From assembly GCA_902776975.1 (NCBI GenBank), contig CACYSI010000003.1, positions 1 through 64,000 of the forward strand: a stretch of 64,000 nt of DNA, given 5' to 3'. The notes beneath the pieces were generated by a model. That model was not told the DNA's origin, searched no databases, and was given only the letters and a program-made list of their open reading frames with translations. Shown here piece by piece: positions 36,334 through 45,162 of the stretch (position 1 is its first letter; each line of letters begins with the position of its first letter). The position numbers were made by a program, and so were the translations under genes. Origin of the DNA: an uncultured Ruminococcus sp. GTDB lineage: Bacteria; Bacillota; Clostridia; Oscillospirales; Acutalibacteraceae.

Positions 36334-38370
36334 GTGTCTTTATACGAGATACCGATCACTAAGCTGAGCGGAATAGGCGAGAAGCGCGCCGCTCTTTTCA
36401 AAAAACTCGGTATAAATACGGTAGGCGATATGATCACCTACTATCCGCGCGACTATGAGAACTGGGCTGACGTTACCCCTATATCGGGTCTTGAGCCGGG
36501 AGAGCGGGCGGTAGTGCGCGCAAAGGTGGCTACACCCGTCAGCAACGTTCGTATCTCCGGCGGCAGGACTATGGCTAAGCTCAGCGTCTGCGATGACAGC
36601 GGTTATCTCAATCTTGTTTTTTTCAACAACAAGTACATATCGACCATGCTCAGATTCGGTGAGGAGTACTGCTTTATGGGCAGGGTAGCGTATGATAAGT
36701 ACGGCTATCAGATGGTGTCTCCCGAGTTCTCGAAGGCTGATACCTCTCAGGCGATAACTCCGATATACAACCTTACCGCGGGGTTGAGCAACCGCGTGCT
36801 GGTCAAGGCGGCTCGAGAGGCTCTTGCGATGCTGCCCGAGGTCGTCCGCGACCCCATTCCTTATGATATTCTAAGGGGATACGACCTCTGTCCTCTGTCG
36901 TATGCCCTGATAAATATACATTTTCCGTCAGATCTTGCGGCTATGGAGAAGGCGCGCCGCAGACTTGTCTTTGAAGAGCTGCTCACCCTGAACCTCGGTA
37001 TGAGGATAATGAAGAATAAGTCGCGCGAGAATACCGCGATACATATGCCGGTCGATTATTCGGCAGAGTTCATCGGCACTCTTCCTTACGAGATGACCGG
37101 CGCTCAGCGCCGCGCGGTAGCCGACTGTGTGTCGGATATGAGCGATAAGCCATCTCCGATGAACCGTCTTATACAGGGCGACGTCGGCTCGGGCAAGACC
37201 GCCGTATGCGCCGCCGTGTGCTATAATACCGTCAAAAACGGCTATCAGGCAGCGTTTATGGCTCCTACCGAGATACTCGCTCAGCAGCATTTTGAGACCT
37301 TTTCAAAGATGTTTGAGGGTATGGAGATACATTTGGAGCTGCTCACAGGCTCTATGACAGCCTCTGAAAAGAAAAAGGCTCGCGCCCGCATTGAGAGCGG
37401 CGAGAGCGATATCGTCATCGGCACACACGCCCTGCTCTCCGACAGCACGGTGTTCAAGAGCCTCGGCTGCGCTATCACCGATGAGCAGCACCGCTTCGGC
37501 GTAGCCCAGAGGGCGCGGCTCGCGTCCAAGGGTGAGCATCCACATGTACTGGTGCTGTCCGCTACCCCGATACCGCGCACCTTGGGGCTTATCATCTACG
37601 GTGATCTGGATATCACCGTTATAGATGAGATGCCCCCGGGACGTACCGAGGTCGATACCTACTTCATCGGCACCGATAAGCGCGACAGGGCTCTCGCTTT
37701 TATCAAAAAACAGGTAGACGAGGGTCGCCAGTGTTACATAGTCTGTCCGCTGGTAGAAGAGGGTGACGGTGAGCTTGAGTCCGCTAACGACTATGCCGCC
37801 GAGCTGATGTTAGGGCCTTTCCGCGACTATCCCGTCGGGATACTTCACGGTAAGATGAAGGCTAAGGACAAAGAGGCTGTCATGGCTCAGTTTGCCAAAA
37901 ACGAGATATCCATACTCGTCTCGACCACGGTAGTCGAGGTCGGCGTGGACGTCCGCAACGCCACTGTTATGATGATAGAGAACGCTGAGCGCTTCGGACT
38001 TTCTACCCTGCATCAGCTCAGAGGCAGAGTCGGCAGAGGCAGCTATAAGAGCTACTGCATACTTGTCTCCGATAACGGCGGCGAGAGCACAAGTCAACGG
38101 CTGGGCGTTATGTGTCGCACCAACAACGGCTTTGAGATAGCGGATACGGACCTTAAGCTCAGAGGCCCCGGCGACTTCTTCGGCAGTCGCCAGCACGGTC
38201 TGCCCGAGCTTGCTATAGCCGACTTCTCTGATACCGAGACTCTCGCTCAGAGTCAGGAGGCGGCTGAGTATCTTTTAAGGCTTTCTCCCGATCTCAGCGA
38301 TGACGCGGTAAGAGCGCTGCGCGCAAAGATACGCAAGCTCTTCAGCGAAACTGAAAATACCATGAATTAG
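36334..38370 (+). CDS. recG: ATP-dependent DNA helicase RecG
   Basis: A 678-residue branch-migration helicase. It starts at GTG after GGGAGG (36321-36326). The N-terminal wedge/OB domain (residues ~1-240) has LSGIGEKRAALFKKLGI and TYYPRDYENW. The helicase core follows with Walker A QGDVGSGKTA, PTEILAQQH, GTHALLSD, Walker B ITDEQHRFG, SATPIPRTL, and motifs V-VI STTVVEVGVDV and HQLRGRVGRG. The end has the RecG-specific LKLRGPGDFFGSRQHG. It remodels stalled forks and Holliday junctions. The length matches the family. Confidence 0.97.
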   Translation: MSLYEIPITKLSGIGEKRAALFKKLGINTVGDMITYYPRDYENWADVTPISGLEPGERAVVRAKVATPVSNVRISGGRTMAKLSVCDDSGYLNLVFFNNKYISTMLRFGEEYCFMGRVAYDKYGYQMVSPEFSKADTSQAITPIYNLTAGLSNRVLVKAAREALAMLPEVVRDPIPYDILRGYDLCPLSYALINIHFPSDLAAMEKARRRLVFEELLTLNLGMRIMKNKSRENTAIHMPVDYSAEFIGTLPYEMTGAQRRAVADCVSDMSDKPSPMNRLIQGDVGSGKTAVCAAVCYNTVKNGYQAAFMAPTEILAQQHFETFSKMFEGMEIHLELLTGSMTASEKKKARARIESGESDIVIGTHALLSDSTVFKSLGCAITDEQHRFGVAQRARLASKGEHPHVLVLSATPIPRTLGLIIYGDLDITVIDEMPPGRTEVDTYFIGTDKRDRALAFIKKQVDEGRQCYIVCPLVEEGDGELESANDYAAELMLGPFRDYPVGILHGKMKAKDKEAVMAQFAKNEISILVSTTVVEVGVDVRNATVMMIENAERFGLSTLHQLRGRVGRGSYKSYCILVSDNGGESTSQRLGVMCRTNNGFEIADTDLKLRGPGDFFGSRQHGLPELAIADFSDTETLAQSQEAAEYLLRLSPDLSDDAVRALRAKIRKLFSETENTMN

Positions 38371-38379
38371 ACAAAAATA

Positions 38380-38401
38380 ATCCCCCTCCGGCGAGGGGGA
38401 T
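38380..38401. terminator. Bidirectional terminator between recG and the phosphoesterase gene
   Basis: ATCCCCCTC (38380-38388) pairs with GAGGGGGAT (38393-38401) around CGGC. GTTTTATG follows on the plus strand and TATTTTTGT on the minus strand. Confidence 0.85.
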
Positions 38402-38404
38402 GTT

Positions 38405-39049
38405 TTATGCCTTATAAACCTCTTCAAATACGCATATCAGCCTGTCGCTCACGGCTCTGTCCTGATGCAGACTGCCGAAGTACCACTTGCCGAAGACTGT
38501 GTTGTGCAGTACGGTATCGAGAAAGATGTTGAGATCATTTATCGTCGCTCCGCGGTCTATCAGCCTCTTTACCGAAGCGGGCGCCTCATGTGTGATGATG
38601 ATATCTACCCTGCGGCGCAGCTTTTGGATATTCGCTACGGCATACTCCAGCTCTTCGTCTGTCGGCAGAGAGCCCATATCGTCGTCTTCATCGGCATAAG
38701 GCGGCATACCTCCGCCGAGAGCCAGCACGGTCTTGCCGTCTATGGTATATACCTCGCCGCGCTTCAGACAATAGATGTTGGAGGCTATCTTGCGCGCCTT
38801 GCCGCCGTAGAGGTCTGTTTCTTCGTATCGGCTCAAAAGCTCATAGTTCTCATGTGCTCCTTCGACAAAGAGAATATTAAACTTCTTTTTTGAGAGCTTT
38901 TTCAGCGTTTTTATTTCTTCATTAGAATTATCCCAAATGAATCCGAAATCACCCGTAATGATCAGATCATCGCCTTTTTTGAGCTGCCCGAGCCTTCTCT
39001 CGTTAAATATCTCATGATCTCCGTGGGTATCACCTGTTATATACAGCAA
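38405..39049 (-). CDS. Calcineurin-like metallophosphoesterase
   Basis: A 214-residue protein. The dinuclear metal site motifs are visible: GDTHGD at residues 6-11, ITGDFGFIW, a third motif reading VEGAHENYE where the family has GNH, IITHEAP and GSLHQD. It is a soluble phosphodiesterase/phosphatase of the calcineurin-like superfamily. Nearby genes give no clue to its substrate. The Asn-to-Ala change in the GNH motif (GAHE) removes a usual metal-ligand/transition-state residue, although the following His and Asn remain, so activity is uncertain. Confidence 0.85.
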   Translation of the reverse strand: MLYITGDTHGDHEIFNERRLGQLKKGDDLIITGDFGFIWDNSNEEIKTLKKLSKKKFNILFVEGAHENYELLSRYEETDLYGGKARKIASNIYCLKRGEVYTIDGKTVLALGGGMPPYADEDDDMGSLPTDEELEYAVANIQKLRRRVDIIITHEAPASVKRLIDRGATINDLNIFLDTVLHNTVFGKWYFGSLHQDRAVSDRLICVFEEVYKA

Positions 39050-39187
39050 AGCCTACCTCCAAATTTTTTGTAAAAAAATAATATTTTCATTGATAAAATC
39101 TGTAGAATGGTGTAAGATAGTACCGTATGTAAATATAATAACATCTATCAGTGAAAGATATAATAACATATTTTTAAGGAAAATGCT

Positions 39188-40444
39188 ATGAAAAATGTGT
39201 CAAAAATCGTCATTTCTTTTCTTCTGGTTCTGACAGTCGTGCTGAGCGCGGTGTACGTCCCGGTCTCTTCGTATGAGAACGACGTCGAAACATCCACAGC
39301 GGACATGCTGCTGGTAAACCTCGATACCGATACTGTCGTCTATTCAAAAAAGCCTAACAACAAGTGGTACTCGGGCAGCCTTGCCGTGCTGATGACATAT
39401 CTTCTGGCTTATGAGAACATCAAGGACCCCGATACCGTGACGTTTGAGGTCGAAAAGGCGTTTATCGACGAGCTGCCCGACTCAGACGGATGTCTTGATG
39501 ATTTTGAAGGCGAGACCCTTACAGCAAAGGATCTCATGGCGATCACCCTGCTCACCTCCGGCAGCGACTCCGCTTACGCGCTCGCGTATCTCGTCAACGG
39601 TTCGGATCTGGACGGGTTTGTCGATATGATGAACACAAGAGCCGATGAGCTCGGCTGTAAGGATACCCATTATGTCTCGCCCGGCTTCAGCGAGGAGAGC
39701 GATCAGAACACCACCTGCCGCGATGTATACAGACTATACTCTGCCGTTAGGGACACCGGGCTTTTCGGCAAGGTCGCTCAAAAGCACTATCGTATATCTT
39801 TAGGCGGAGATGATGACAGGGTCGTTGCCTCCGATGCTTCTATACTCAACTCTCAGAGCCCATATTATTTTAAGTACGCTAACGACGCCAAGTTCTCGTA
39901 TTCCGAAAAGACGTATGCAAACCTTGTTGTGACTACTACCTATCACAACATGACTTATATGTTTGTAGCTCTTCTCGGTCTTAATGAAAGTGAGAAGAAC
40001 GTTTACGCCGACGCCCGCAAGCTCACCACCTGGGCTTATCTTAACCTCTCGGACAGAAAGATACTTAATGACAACGAGCCTTTGGCTAAGGTCAGGGTCG
40101 AGAGCGGTTGGGGCGATTATAACTTGGAGCTCTATACCGACGACGTTGCCTATAAGACTCTGCCAAACGATTTTGACGATAAGTTCCTCGATTATAAAAA
40201 AGATGCTCCGGATAAAGTTACTCTCCCGATCAAAAAAGGAAAGAAGATCGGCGAGTTGGCTATAAACTATGATGGCGCCAAGGTGGATCAGGTCAACCTT
40301 ATCGTCAACTCCGATGAGGGTCTCGATATGCTCGGTGACAGCGCGAGATTCGGCAACTATGTCATCGACGGTCTGCTCGGCGACAACGCGGCCGGCGCCG
40401 ATAAGTCCAAAAAGTCTGACAAAGGATCAGACAGCTTAGAATAA
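39188..40444 (+). CDS. D,D-carboxypeptidase-like (S11) pseudoenzyme, SxxK lysine lost
   Basis: A 418-residue exported protein (signal peptide to ~residue 28) with the fold motifs of the DacF/PBP5 family: LLVNLDTDTVVYSKKPNNKW, TAKDLMAITLLTSGSDSAYA, MNTRADELGCKDTHYVSPGF. The catalytic motifs are damaged. S-x-x-K reads SLAV (Ser kept, Lys to Val); S-x-N reads SGS (Asn lost); K-T-G reads KFS by alignment with its neighbour. A C-terminal PBP5-like beta-domain follows (~285-400), then a Lys/Ser/Asp tail with no membrane anchor. A hydrolase role is unlikely; a structural, regulatory or muropeptide-binding role is inference. It is followed 115 bases later by a paralogue. Confidence 0.8.
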   Translation: MKNVSKIVISFLLVLTVVLSAVYVPVSSYENDVETSTADMLLVNLDTDTVVYSKKPNNKWYSGSLAVLMTYLLAYENIKDPDTVTFEVEKAFIDELPDSDGCLDDFEGETLTAKDLMAITLLTSGSDSAYALAYLVNGSDLDGFVDMMNTRADELGCKDTHYVSPGFSEESDQNTTCRDVYRLYSAVRDTGLFGKVAQKHYRISLGGDDDRVVASDASILNSQSPYYFKYANDAKFSYSEKTYANLVVTTTYHNMTYMFVALLGLNESEKNVYADARKLTTWAYLNLSDRKILNDNEPLAKVRVESGWGDYNLELYTDDVAYKTLPNDFDDKFLDYKKDAPDKVTLPIKKGKKIGELAINYDGAKVDQVNLIVNSDEGLDMLGDSARFGNYVIDGLLGDNAAGADKSKKSDKGSDSLE

Positions 40445-40559
40445 CCCCGCGCATATCGCCTGTCGGCGATCTGCGATCTTGATACCGATGATCGAAGAGC
40501 GGACTGATAACGGCGGCTTTTGTGAGATCGGTATTGCTTTTGAAAGGTTGTAACAATAT

Positions 40560-41888
40560 ATGAAAAACGTTATGCGTTTTCTCGGGATATTGCTCACCGC
40601 GGCGATCCTCATAGGGTGTCTTGCCTGTGTCCCGGCGTCGGCGCTCAGCTTTGAGTGTGATGTCGAGCAGTATTCAGACTCTCTGTATATGGTCAATCTC
40701 GATACGGGTATGGAGGTCTTCTCAAAAGAGCCCGACGCCAAGAGATATCCCGCGGCTCTCACTAAGATCATGACCTATATAGTCGCGGTCGAGCATTTTG
40801 ACGATCTTAACACTAAGATAAGTATAAAGCAGAGCTGTATCGACTATGTGCTCGATCACGGTATGTCCACCTCGGGAGTAGACTGGTATGTGGGCGAAAG
40901 CCTGACCGTGACCGATCTGCTGTACGCTATGATGCTGCCTATAGGTAACGACGCCGCTATGGTGCTCGCCGATAATATCACCGAGGGCGATCTGTCCGCG
41001 TTCGTCAAGCTGATGAACGACAAGGCTGCTGAGCTCGGATGTACGGGCACTAATTTTACCAACCCCTTCGGCATCCACAGCGTCGATCACTATACCACAG
41101 CCAGAGATATGTATATCATGACCAAGTACGCTATGGGTCTGCCGCTGTTCTCAAAGATCTGCGGCACTACTACATATTATGTCAATGATGACGACGACTA
41201 TCCCTTCATAACCACCAACTGGCTCATAGACGGCAGCCGCGGCGGCGAGTACTACTATGTATACGCTACCGGCGTCAAGAACGCTACTACTCAGGAGGCG
41301 GGCAGGTGCCTGGTGGCTACTGCGGTATGCGAGGGCTACTCGTATATCTGCGTGTGTATGCACGCTCCCTATGACGAGAGCAAAGAAGAGAACGAGCAGT
41401 ACTGCATGATCGAAGCGGCTAATATGTTCAGATGGGCTTTTCTCAATCTCTCTTTTCTGACTCCCGTCACTAAGGATACTCCCGTTTGTGAACAAAAGGT
41501 AGATCACTCGTGGGATACCAAGAGCATACTTCTGCTGCCGGAGAAGGATCTTAACATCATCCTGCCGTATGATTATTCGAAAGGCGATGTGCGTATCACT
41601 CCCGACAACACCGATCCTGTCAGCGCTCCGATAAAAAAGGGCGATATCATAACCACCGCTACCGTATATTATAAGGGGCAGGAGTTCAGTAAGATCAATC
41701 TCATAGCGGATCAGGATGTAGGAGTCAGCCCGATACTTTATGTCACAGACACGGTCAAGGGCGTACTGACTTCGCCGTGGTTCCTGCTCGCCGTAGCGGT
41801 CGTGGTGATACTGTTCATAGTCTATGTCTCGGTATCATCGTCTTACTCAAAGAAGAAAAAGCGTGAAAAAAATAACCATTCTAAATAA
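40560..41888 (+). CDS. D,D-carboxypeptidase-like (S11) pseudoenzyme, catalytic serine lost
   Basis: A 442-residue protein: signal peptide, S11 peptidase-like domain, PBP5-like C-terminal domain, and unlike its neighbour a membrane helix (~405-427) with a KKKKREKNN cytoplasmic tail. The catalytic triad motifs read PAALTKIMT (S-x-x-K nucleophile Ser to Ala, Lys kept), PIGNDAA (S-x-N Ser to Ile, Asn kept) and VKNATTQEAG (K-T-G to K-N-A). Everything around them is well conserved (ELGCTGTNFTNPFGIHSVDH), so the fold is under selection. Together with the gene before it, this is a tandem pair of dead carboxypeptidases with complementary losses. It is terminated by a strong hairpin at 41900. Confidence 0.8.
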   Translation: MKNVMRFLGILLTAAILIGCLACVPASALSFECDVEQYSDSLYMVNLDTGMEVFSKEPDAKRYPAALTKIMTYIVAVEHFDDLNTKISIKQSCIDYVLDHGMSTSGVDWYVGESLTVTDLLYAMMLPIGNDAAMVLADNITEGDLSAFVKLMNDKAAELGCTGTNFTNPFGIHSVDHYTTARDMYIMTKYAMGLPLFSKICGTTTYYVNDDDDYPFITTNWLIDGSRGGEYYYVYATGVKNATTQEAGRCLVATAVCEGYSYICVCMHAPYDESKEENEQYCMIEAANMFRWAFLNLSFLTPVTKDTPVCEQKVDHSWDTKSILLLPEKDLNIILPYDYSKGDVRITPDNTDPVSAPIKKGDIITTATVYYKGQEFSKINLIADQDVGVSPILYVTDTVKGVLTSPWFLLAVAVVVILFIVYVSVSSSYSKKKKREKNNHSK

Positions 41889-41899
41889 TCTGATGATTG

Positions 41900-41933
41900 A
41901 GGGCAGTGTGATGTATGCGCACTGCCCTTATTC
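41900..41933 (+). terminator. Terminator after the S11-like pair
   Basis: AGGGCAGTG (41900-41908) pairs with CACTGCCCT (41920-41928), followed by TATTCT; 11 bases after the stop codon. Confidence 0.8.
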
Positions 41934-42012
41934 TATAATTATATTTACGGATCGTTGATAACGAAAGTCGCTTTCTGTAATATTCCGCCGCAGTTGTTTA
42001 CAAAACCTTAAC

Positions 42013-42041
42013 TTGACACGAGAGCTGAGCAAAGATAGAAT
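42013..42041 (+). promoter_or_regulatory. Promoter of the membrane-protein gene
   Basis: TTGACA (42013-42018), 17 bases, TAGAAT (42036-42041). It lies inside the longer open frame, which supports placing the true start codon downstream at 42175. Confidence 0.65.
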
Positions 42042-42174
42042 ATATAGTAGTTATATACATTTGTATCTAAGGATCGGGCGGAGCATAGCTTCGCCGGACA
42101 AACAGTCTGCTGTATGTCCGCGGCAGAGCGTCTTTTGTATTTTATCGCGGACGGAAAGGTTTACGGAATCATAT

Positions 42175-43281
42175 ATGAGATCAAAACTGTCATGGGCGGC
42201 TTTTATCCCCCTTACATTGGTCGCTTTTTTCTTTAAGATAGCGAGATATATCATGCCGGAGGGCAGTGTTTTCGGGCTGAGTTATCTGTCTATGGATTAT
42301 ATCTTCCTCGGAGCGATAGCGCTTATACTGCTGTTTTCACTGCTGTTCTGCGCTATAGACAAGAAGATATCTGCCTACTATCTGCCCAGACGCAACTTTG
42401 CCGCCGGTGTTATCGGCTTAGCTCTGGCGCTGATATTTGCCGGAGAGGGAGCTAACGGCGTATATCGTATCATAGCTACCGGAGATGTGGTCGTGCTCAA
42501 GCTGATAGATTCGATCTTACTGCTTGTATCGGCTGTAGTCTTCGTGGTGCTGGGACTTACACATTCGCTCAGAGAGAGAGACAACAAGCAGTTTATATTA
42601 TTCAGCATCGTACCCGCTATCCTTTTTGCGGAGAGGATGATAGCTTGCTTTGTGGATTTCACTACTATATCCCTCAAGCTTGCCGATGTGCCTAAGATAG
42701 CTTGCTATATCTTCGCTACGCTGTTCTTCTTCAATTACGCGGTCTTGCTGTCACTGACCAAGACCAAAAACGCTGTCAAATCCTGCTTTATCTTCGGCTT
42801 TCCCGCAACGGCGTCGATGCTTATCTACGGCATCTCTAAGCTGGTATTTGAGTCCGATACTCAGGTGATCGTCAATAACGCCGAGGCGCTCGAGATGATA
42901 CTTATCGCCGCTTATATACTCGCCTTCCTCATAGAGCTGACCATGTATGTCCGCGACAAGGACAGTGTGAAGATAATCGAAGACGATGAAGAGCTGCCTG
43001 CACAAGAGGATATCGGAGACGGTATCACTACTGAGCGTACCGCGGATAAAGATCGTCAGACCGGGGATGATAGCTCGTATTTTGCCGCCACAGACACTAC
43101 GGATTACCTCTATCGTGCCGCCCCTGACCGCGACGTGATGATCGGTACAGACGATGACAGCGAAGACTATCTGACTAAGGCTGCCGATGAGAGCGTGCCC
43201 GATGACAGACCGGCGGACTATGTATCCAAGATAGATAAGATCGACAAGCTGATCCTTGAGATAACCGAGAAGACCGATTGA
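42175..43281 (+). CDS. Polytopic membrane protein with acidic cytoplasmic tail, unknown function
   Basis: A 368-residue protein from the ATG at 42175; the open frame reaches back to 42013 but there it overlaps a consensus promoter. The N-terminal ~275 residues hold about eight hydrophobic helices with short loops (KLSWAAFIPLTLVAFFFKIAR onward). The last ~95 residues are hydrophilic and very acidic (EDDEELPAQEDIGDG, IGTDDDSEDYLTKAADE), ending with a short helix IDKIDKLILEITEKTD. I do not recognise the family. It is followed after 42 bases by the secreted leucine-rich repeat gene. Confidence 0.7.
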   Translation: MRSKLSWAAFIPLTLVAFFFKIARYIMPEGSVFGLSYLSMDYIFLGAIALILLFSLLFCAIDKKISAYYLPRRNFAAGVIGLALALIFAGEGANGVYRIIATGDVVVLKLIDSILLLVSAVVFVVLGLTHSLRERDNKQFILFSIVPAILFAERMIACFVDFTTISLKLADVPKIACYIFATLFFFNYAVLLSLTKTKNAVKSCFIFGFPATASMLIYGISKLVFESDTQVIVNNAEALEMILIAAYILAFLIELTMYVRDKDSVKIIEDDEELPAQEDIGDGITTERTADKDRQTGDDSSYFAATDTTDYLYRAAPDRDVMIGTDDDSEDYLTKAADESVPDDRPADYVSKIDKIDKLILEITEKTD

Positions 43282-43323
43282 TAACAACAACCTTTTGACT
43301 TGACCCCGAAAGGAGCGCTGACT

Positions 43324-44721
43324 ATGAAAAGAATAATATCTCTGATACTGATCTGCCTCATACTGTCGGCATCCATAGCGGTATTTTCGGTATCAGCCGC
43401 AGACAGCGGCTTTGATATCCGGGACGGAGTACTCGTCTCTTACAGCGGAAACAGCGCCGAGGTGACTATACCGTCATCCGTCAAGGCTGTGGGAGCGCGC
43501 GCCTTTGAGGGCAACAAAGATATCACATCCCTGACCGTACCTTCATCCGTGGATTCGATAGGGGACAAGGCTTTTTACGGATGTTCTAAGCTCAAAACAG
43601 TCAAGGGCGGCGCCAATATAACCGACTCGGGCGTTTTTGCCTTTAACGGCACTCCGTATTTTGAAGAGTCAACGGACGAGTTTTTGATGCTCGGCAAGAC
43701 TCTGCTTTGGTATAACGGCGACTCGATCTACATCACTCTGCCGTCATCCTGCCTCAGCATTGCGCCGTATGCCTTTTACAGATATTCTGACTTGAAGATG
43801 ATCAGATGTAGCTCTGAGCTCGTCAGCGTAGGCGCGGGCGCGTTCTATGACTGCGGCGGGCTTGTCAGCGTTGATCTGCCGTCATCGGTGTCATATATAG
43901 GAGCCTATGCCTTCGACGGCACTCCGTTCATCTCGTCTATGGGTGATTTCGCTGTGCTCGGCGACGGTATTCTGGTCAGATATATGGGCGCCGAGACTCA
44001 AGTGCAGGTACCCGAAGGAGTACGCAGGATAGCGCCGTTTGCTTTCCGTTCATCCAAGCTCGCTTCGGTAAGCATACCCTCGTCTGTGTATTCGATCGAC
44101 CCGTACGCCTTTGCCGATTGTGTAGGACTTAAGGCTGTTGACTTCTCCGACGGTCAGGTGATCATAGGCGACTGCGCCTTCAGAGGCTGCAAGAAGCTGT
44201 CTTCGCTCACTACGCCGACCACACTCGGCTATATAGGTCAGTACGCCTTCAGCGGCGCGGGACTTTCCGACGTCAGACTGCTCGGTGCTGATCTTACGGT
44301 CTCCGACAACGCTTTCAAAGATTGTAAGTCTATGCGCTACGCTCTGCTCTCAAACGGCGTGACCGCTCTGTATGACGGCGCGTTCGCCGGATGCAGCTCT
44401 ATAGAGGGCATATCAATCCCCTCGACTGCGTCTCAGGTAAGCACGGACGCTCTGGACGGCTGTGATAAGGTCGTAGTGACCTGTCCTGTCGGTTCGGCGG
44501 CGTTCAGCTCTCTGCTATCAAATGAGATGAACCATATCATAGGCGACGCTGACAGCGACGGCGAGCTCAGCGTGCTCGACGCTACCGCCATTCAGTGTTA
44601 CGCTGCCGGTATCATCGCGTATAACGGAGCGCAGGCGGCGGCGTCCGATTTCGACTTCAACGGAGCTATAGATATCATCGACGCGGCTGACGTGCAGCTC
44701 AGTATCGCAGAGATAAATTAA
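43324..44721 (+). CDS. Secreted BspA-type leucine-rich repeat protein with dockerin
   Basis: A 465-residue protein starting at the ATG after AAAGGAG (43309-43315). It has a signal peptide (to VSAAD), then about eleven LRR_5/BspA-type repeats with recurrent (V/I)P(S/E)xV, (A/G)xxAFxxC and SIxxYAFxG units (AFEGNKDITSLTVPSSVDSI). The last ~60 residues are a type I dockerin-like module: IGDADSDGELSVLDATAIQC and FDFNGAIDIIDAADVQLS. It probably adheres to a substrate while docked to a cohesin scaffold. The second dockerin protein in this window strengthens assignment to a cellulosome/amylosome-forming ruminococcus. Confidence 0.85.
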   Translation: MKRIISLILICLILSASIAVFSVSAADSGFDIRDGVLVSYSGNSAEVTIPSSVKAVGARAFEGNKDITSLTVPSSVDSIGDKAFYGCSKLKTVKGGANITDSGVFAFNGTPYFEESTDEFLMLGKTLLWYNGDSIYITLPSSCLSIAPYAFYRYSDLKMIRCSSELVSVGAGAFYDCGGLVSVDLPSSVSYIGAYAFDGTPFISSMGDFAVLGDGILVRYMGAETQVQVPEGVRRIAPFAFRSSKLASVSIPSSVYSIDPYAFADCVGLKAVDFSDGQVIIGDCAFRGCKKLSSLTTPTTLGYIGQYAFSGAGLSDVRLLGADLTVSDNAFKDCKSMRYALLSNGVTALYDGAFAGCSSIEGISIPSTASQVSTDALDGCDKVVVTCPVGSAAFSSLLSNEMNHIIGDADSDGELSVLDATAIQCYAAGIIAYNGAQAAASDFDFNGAIDIIDAADVQLSIAEIN

Positions 44722-44723
44722 TC

Positions 44724-44752
44724 TTGACATTAGTAAATTCAAGTGTTATATT
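44724..44752 (+). promoter_or_regulatory. Promoter of the thrS T-box transcript
   Basis: TTGACA (44724-44729), 17 bases, TATATT (44747-44752), upstream of the T-box leader. A 9-base inverted repeat (TGATTAATT 44766-44774, AATTAATCA 44812-44820) lies between it and the T-box core. Confidence 0.75.
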
Positions 44753-44839
44753 AGATAAGTAGCCACTGATTAATTCACGCCTGACGGCTGAGCACGCGAT
44801 TTACGCACTCAATTAATCATTGTCTGCTTAAAGAATCTG

Positions 44840-45082
44840 ATATCGAACAGGGGACAATGTCCGTTGTCCGCGCGTTCAAGAGAGCCGTCGGTCGGTGTGA
44901 GACGGCACGCGCTCATCGGGATACCGCCCCTCATACCCTTAGGTATGTCTCGCTCAGGAAATGGAGCGACGTGCGCCGCGTTAAGGCTGATGAGGTTACG
45001 GCTCAGGCTGTAACGAAGCAGGTGGAACCGCGTTTATAACGCCCTGATTTTTCCTTTTCGGAATTATCAGGGCTTTTATTTA
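44840..45082 (+). ncRNA. T-box riboswitch, threonine specific
   Basis: The leader ends with the T-box sequence AAGCAGGTGGAACCGCG (45016-45032) and a terminator (GCCCTGAT 45041-45048 pairing with ATCAGGGC 45066-45073, then TTTTATTT). Upstream stem I sequence contains GGGATACCGC, whose ACC at 44923-44925 suits a threonine specifier codon. It lies 80 bases before the thrS start. Uncharged tRNA-Thr is expected to favour antitermination. A 60-codon open frame (44857-45039) inside it is not a gene. Confidence 0.9.
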
Positions 45083-45162
45083 TTAGTTGTCGGAATTCAG
45101 CGGGAGGAGCAAGCCCCTCCCATACAGTATAACGGTCAACTACAATCAAAGGAGAGATATTT

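Noticed and set aside
44857..45039. 60-codon frame upstream of thrS
   Set aside because: It lies inside the T-box leader and includes the T-box sequence itself.
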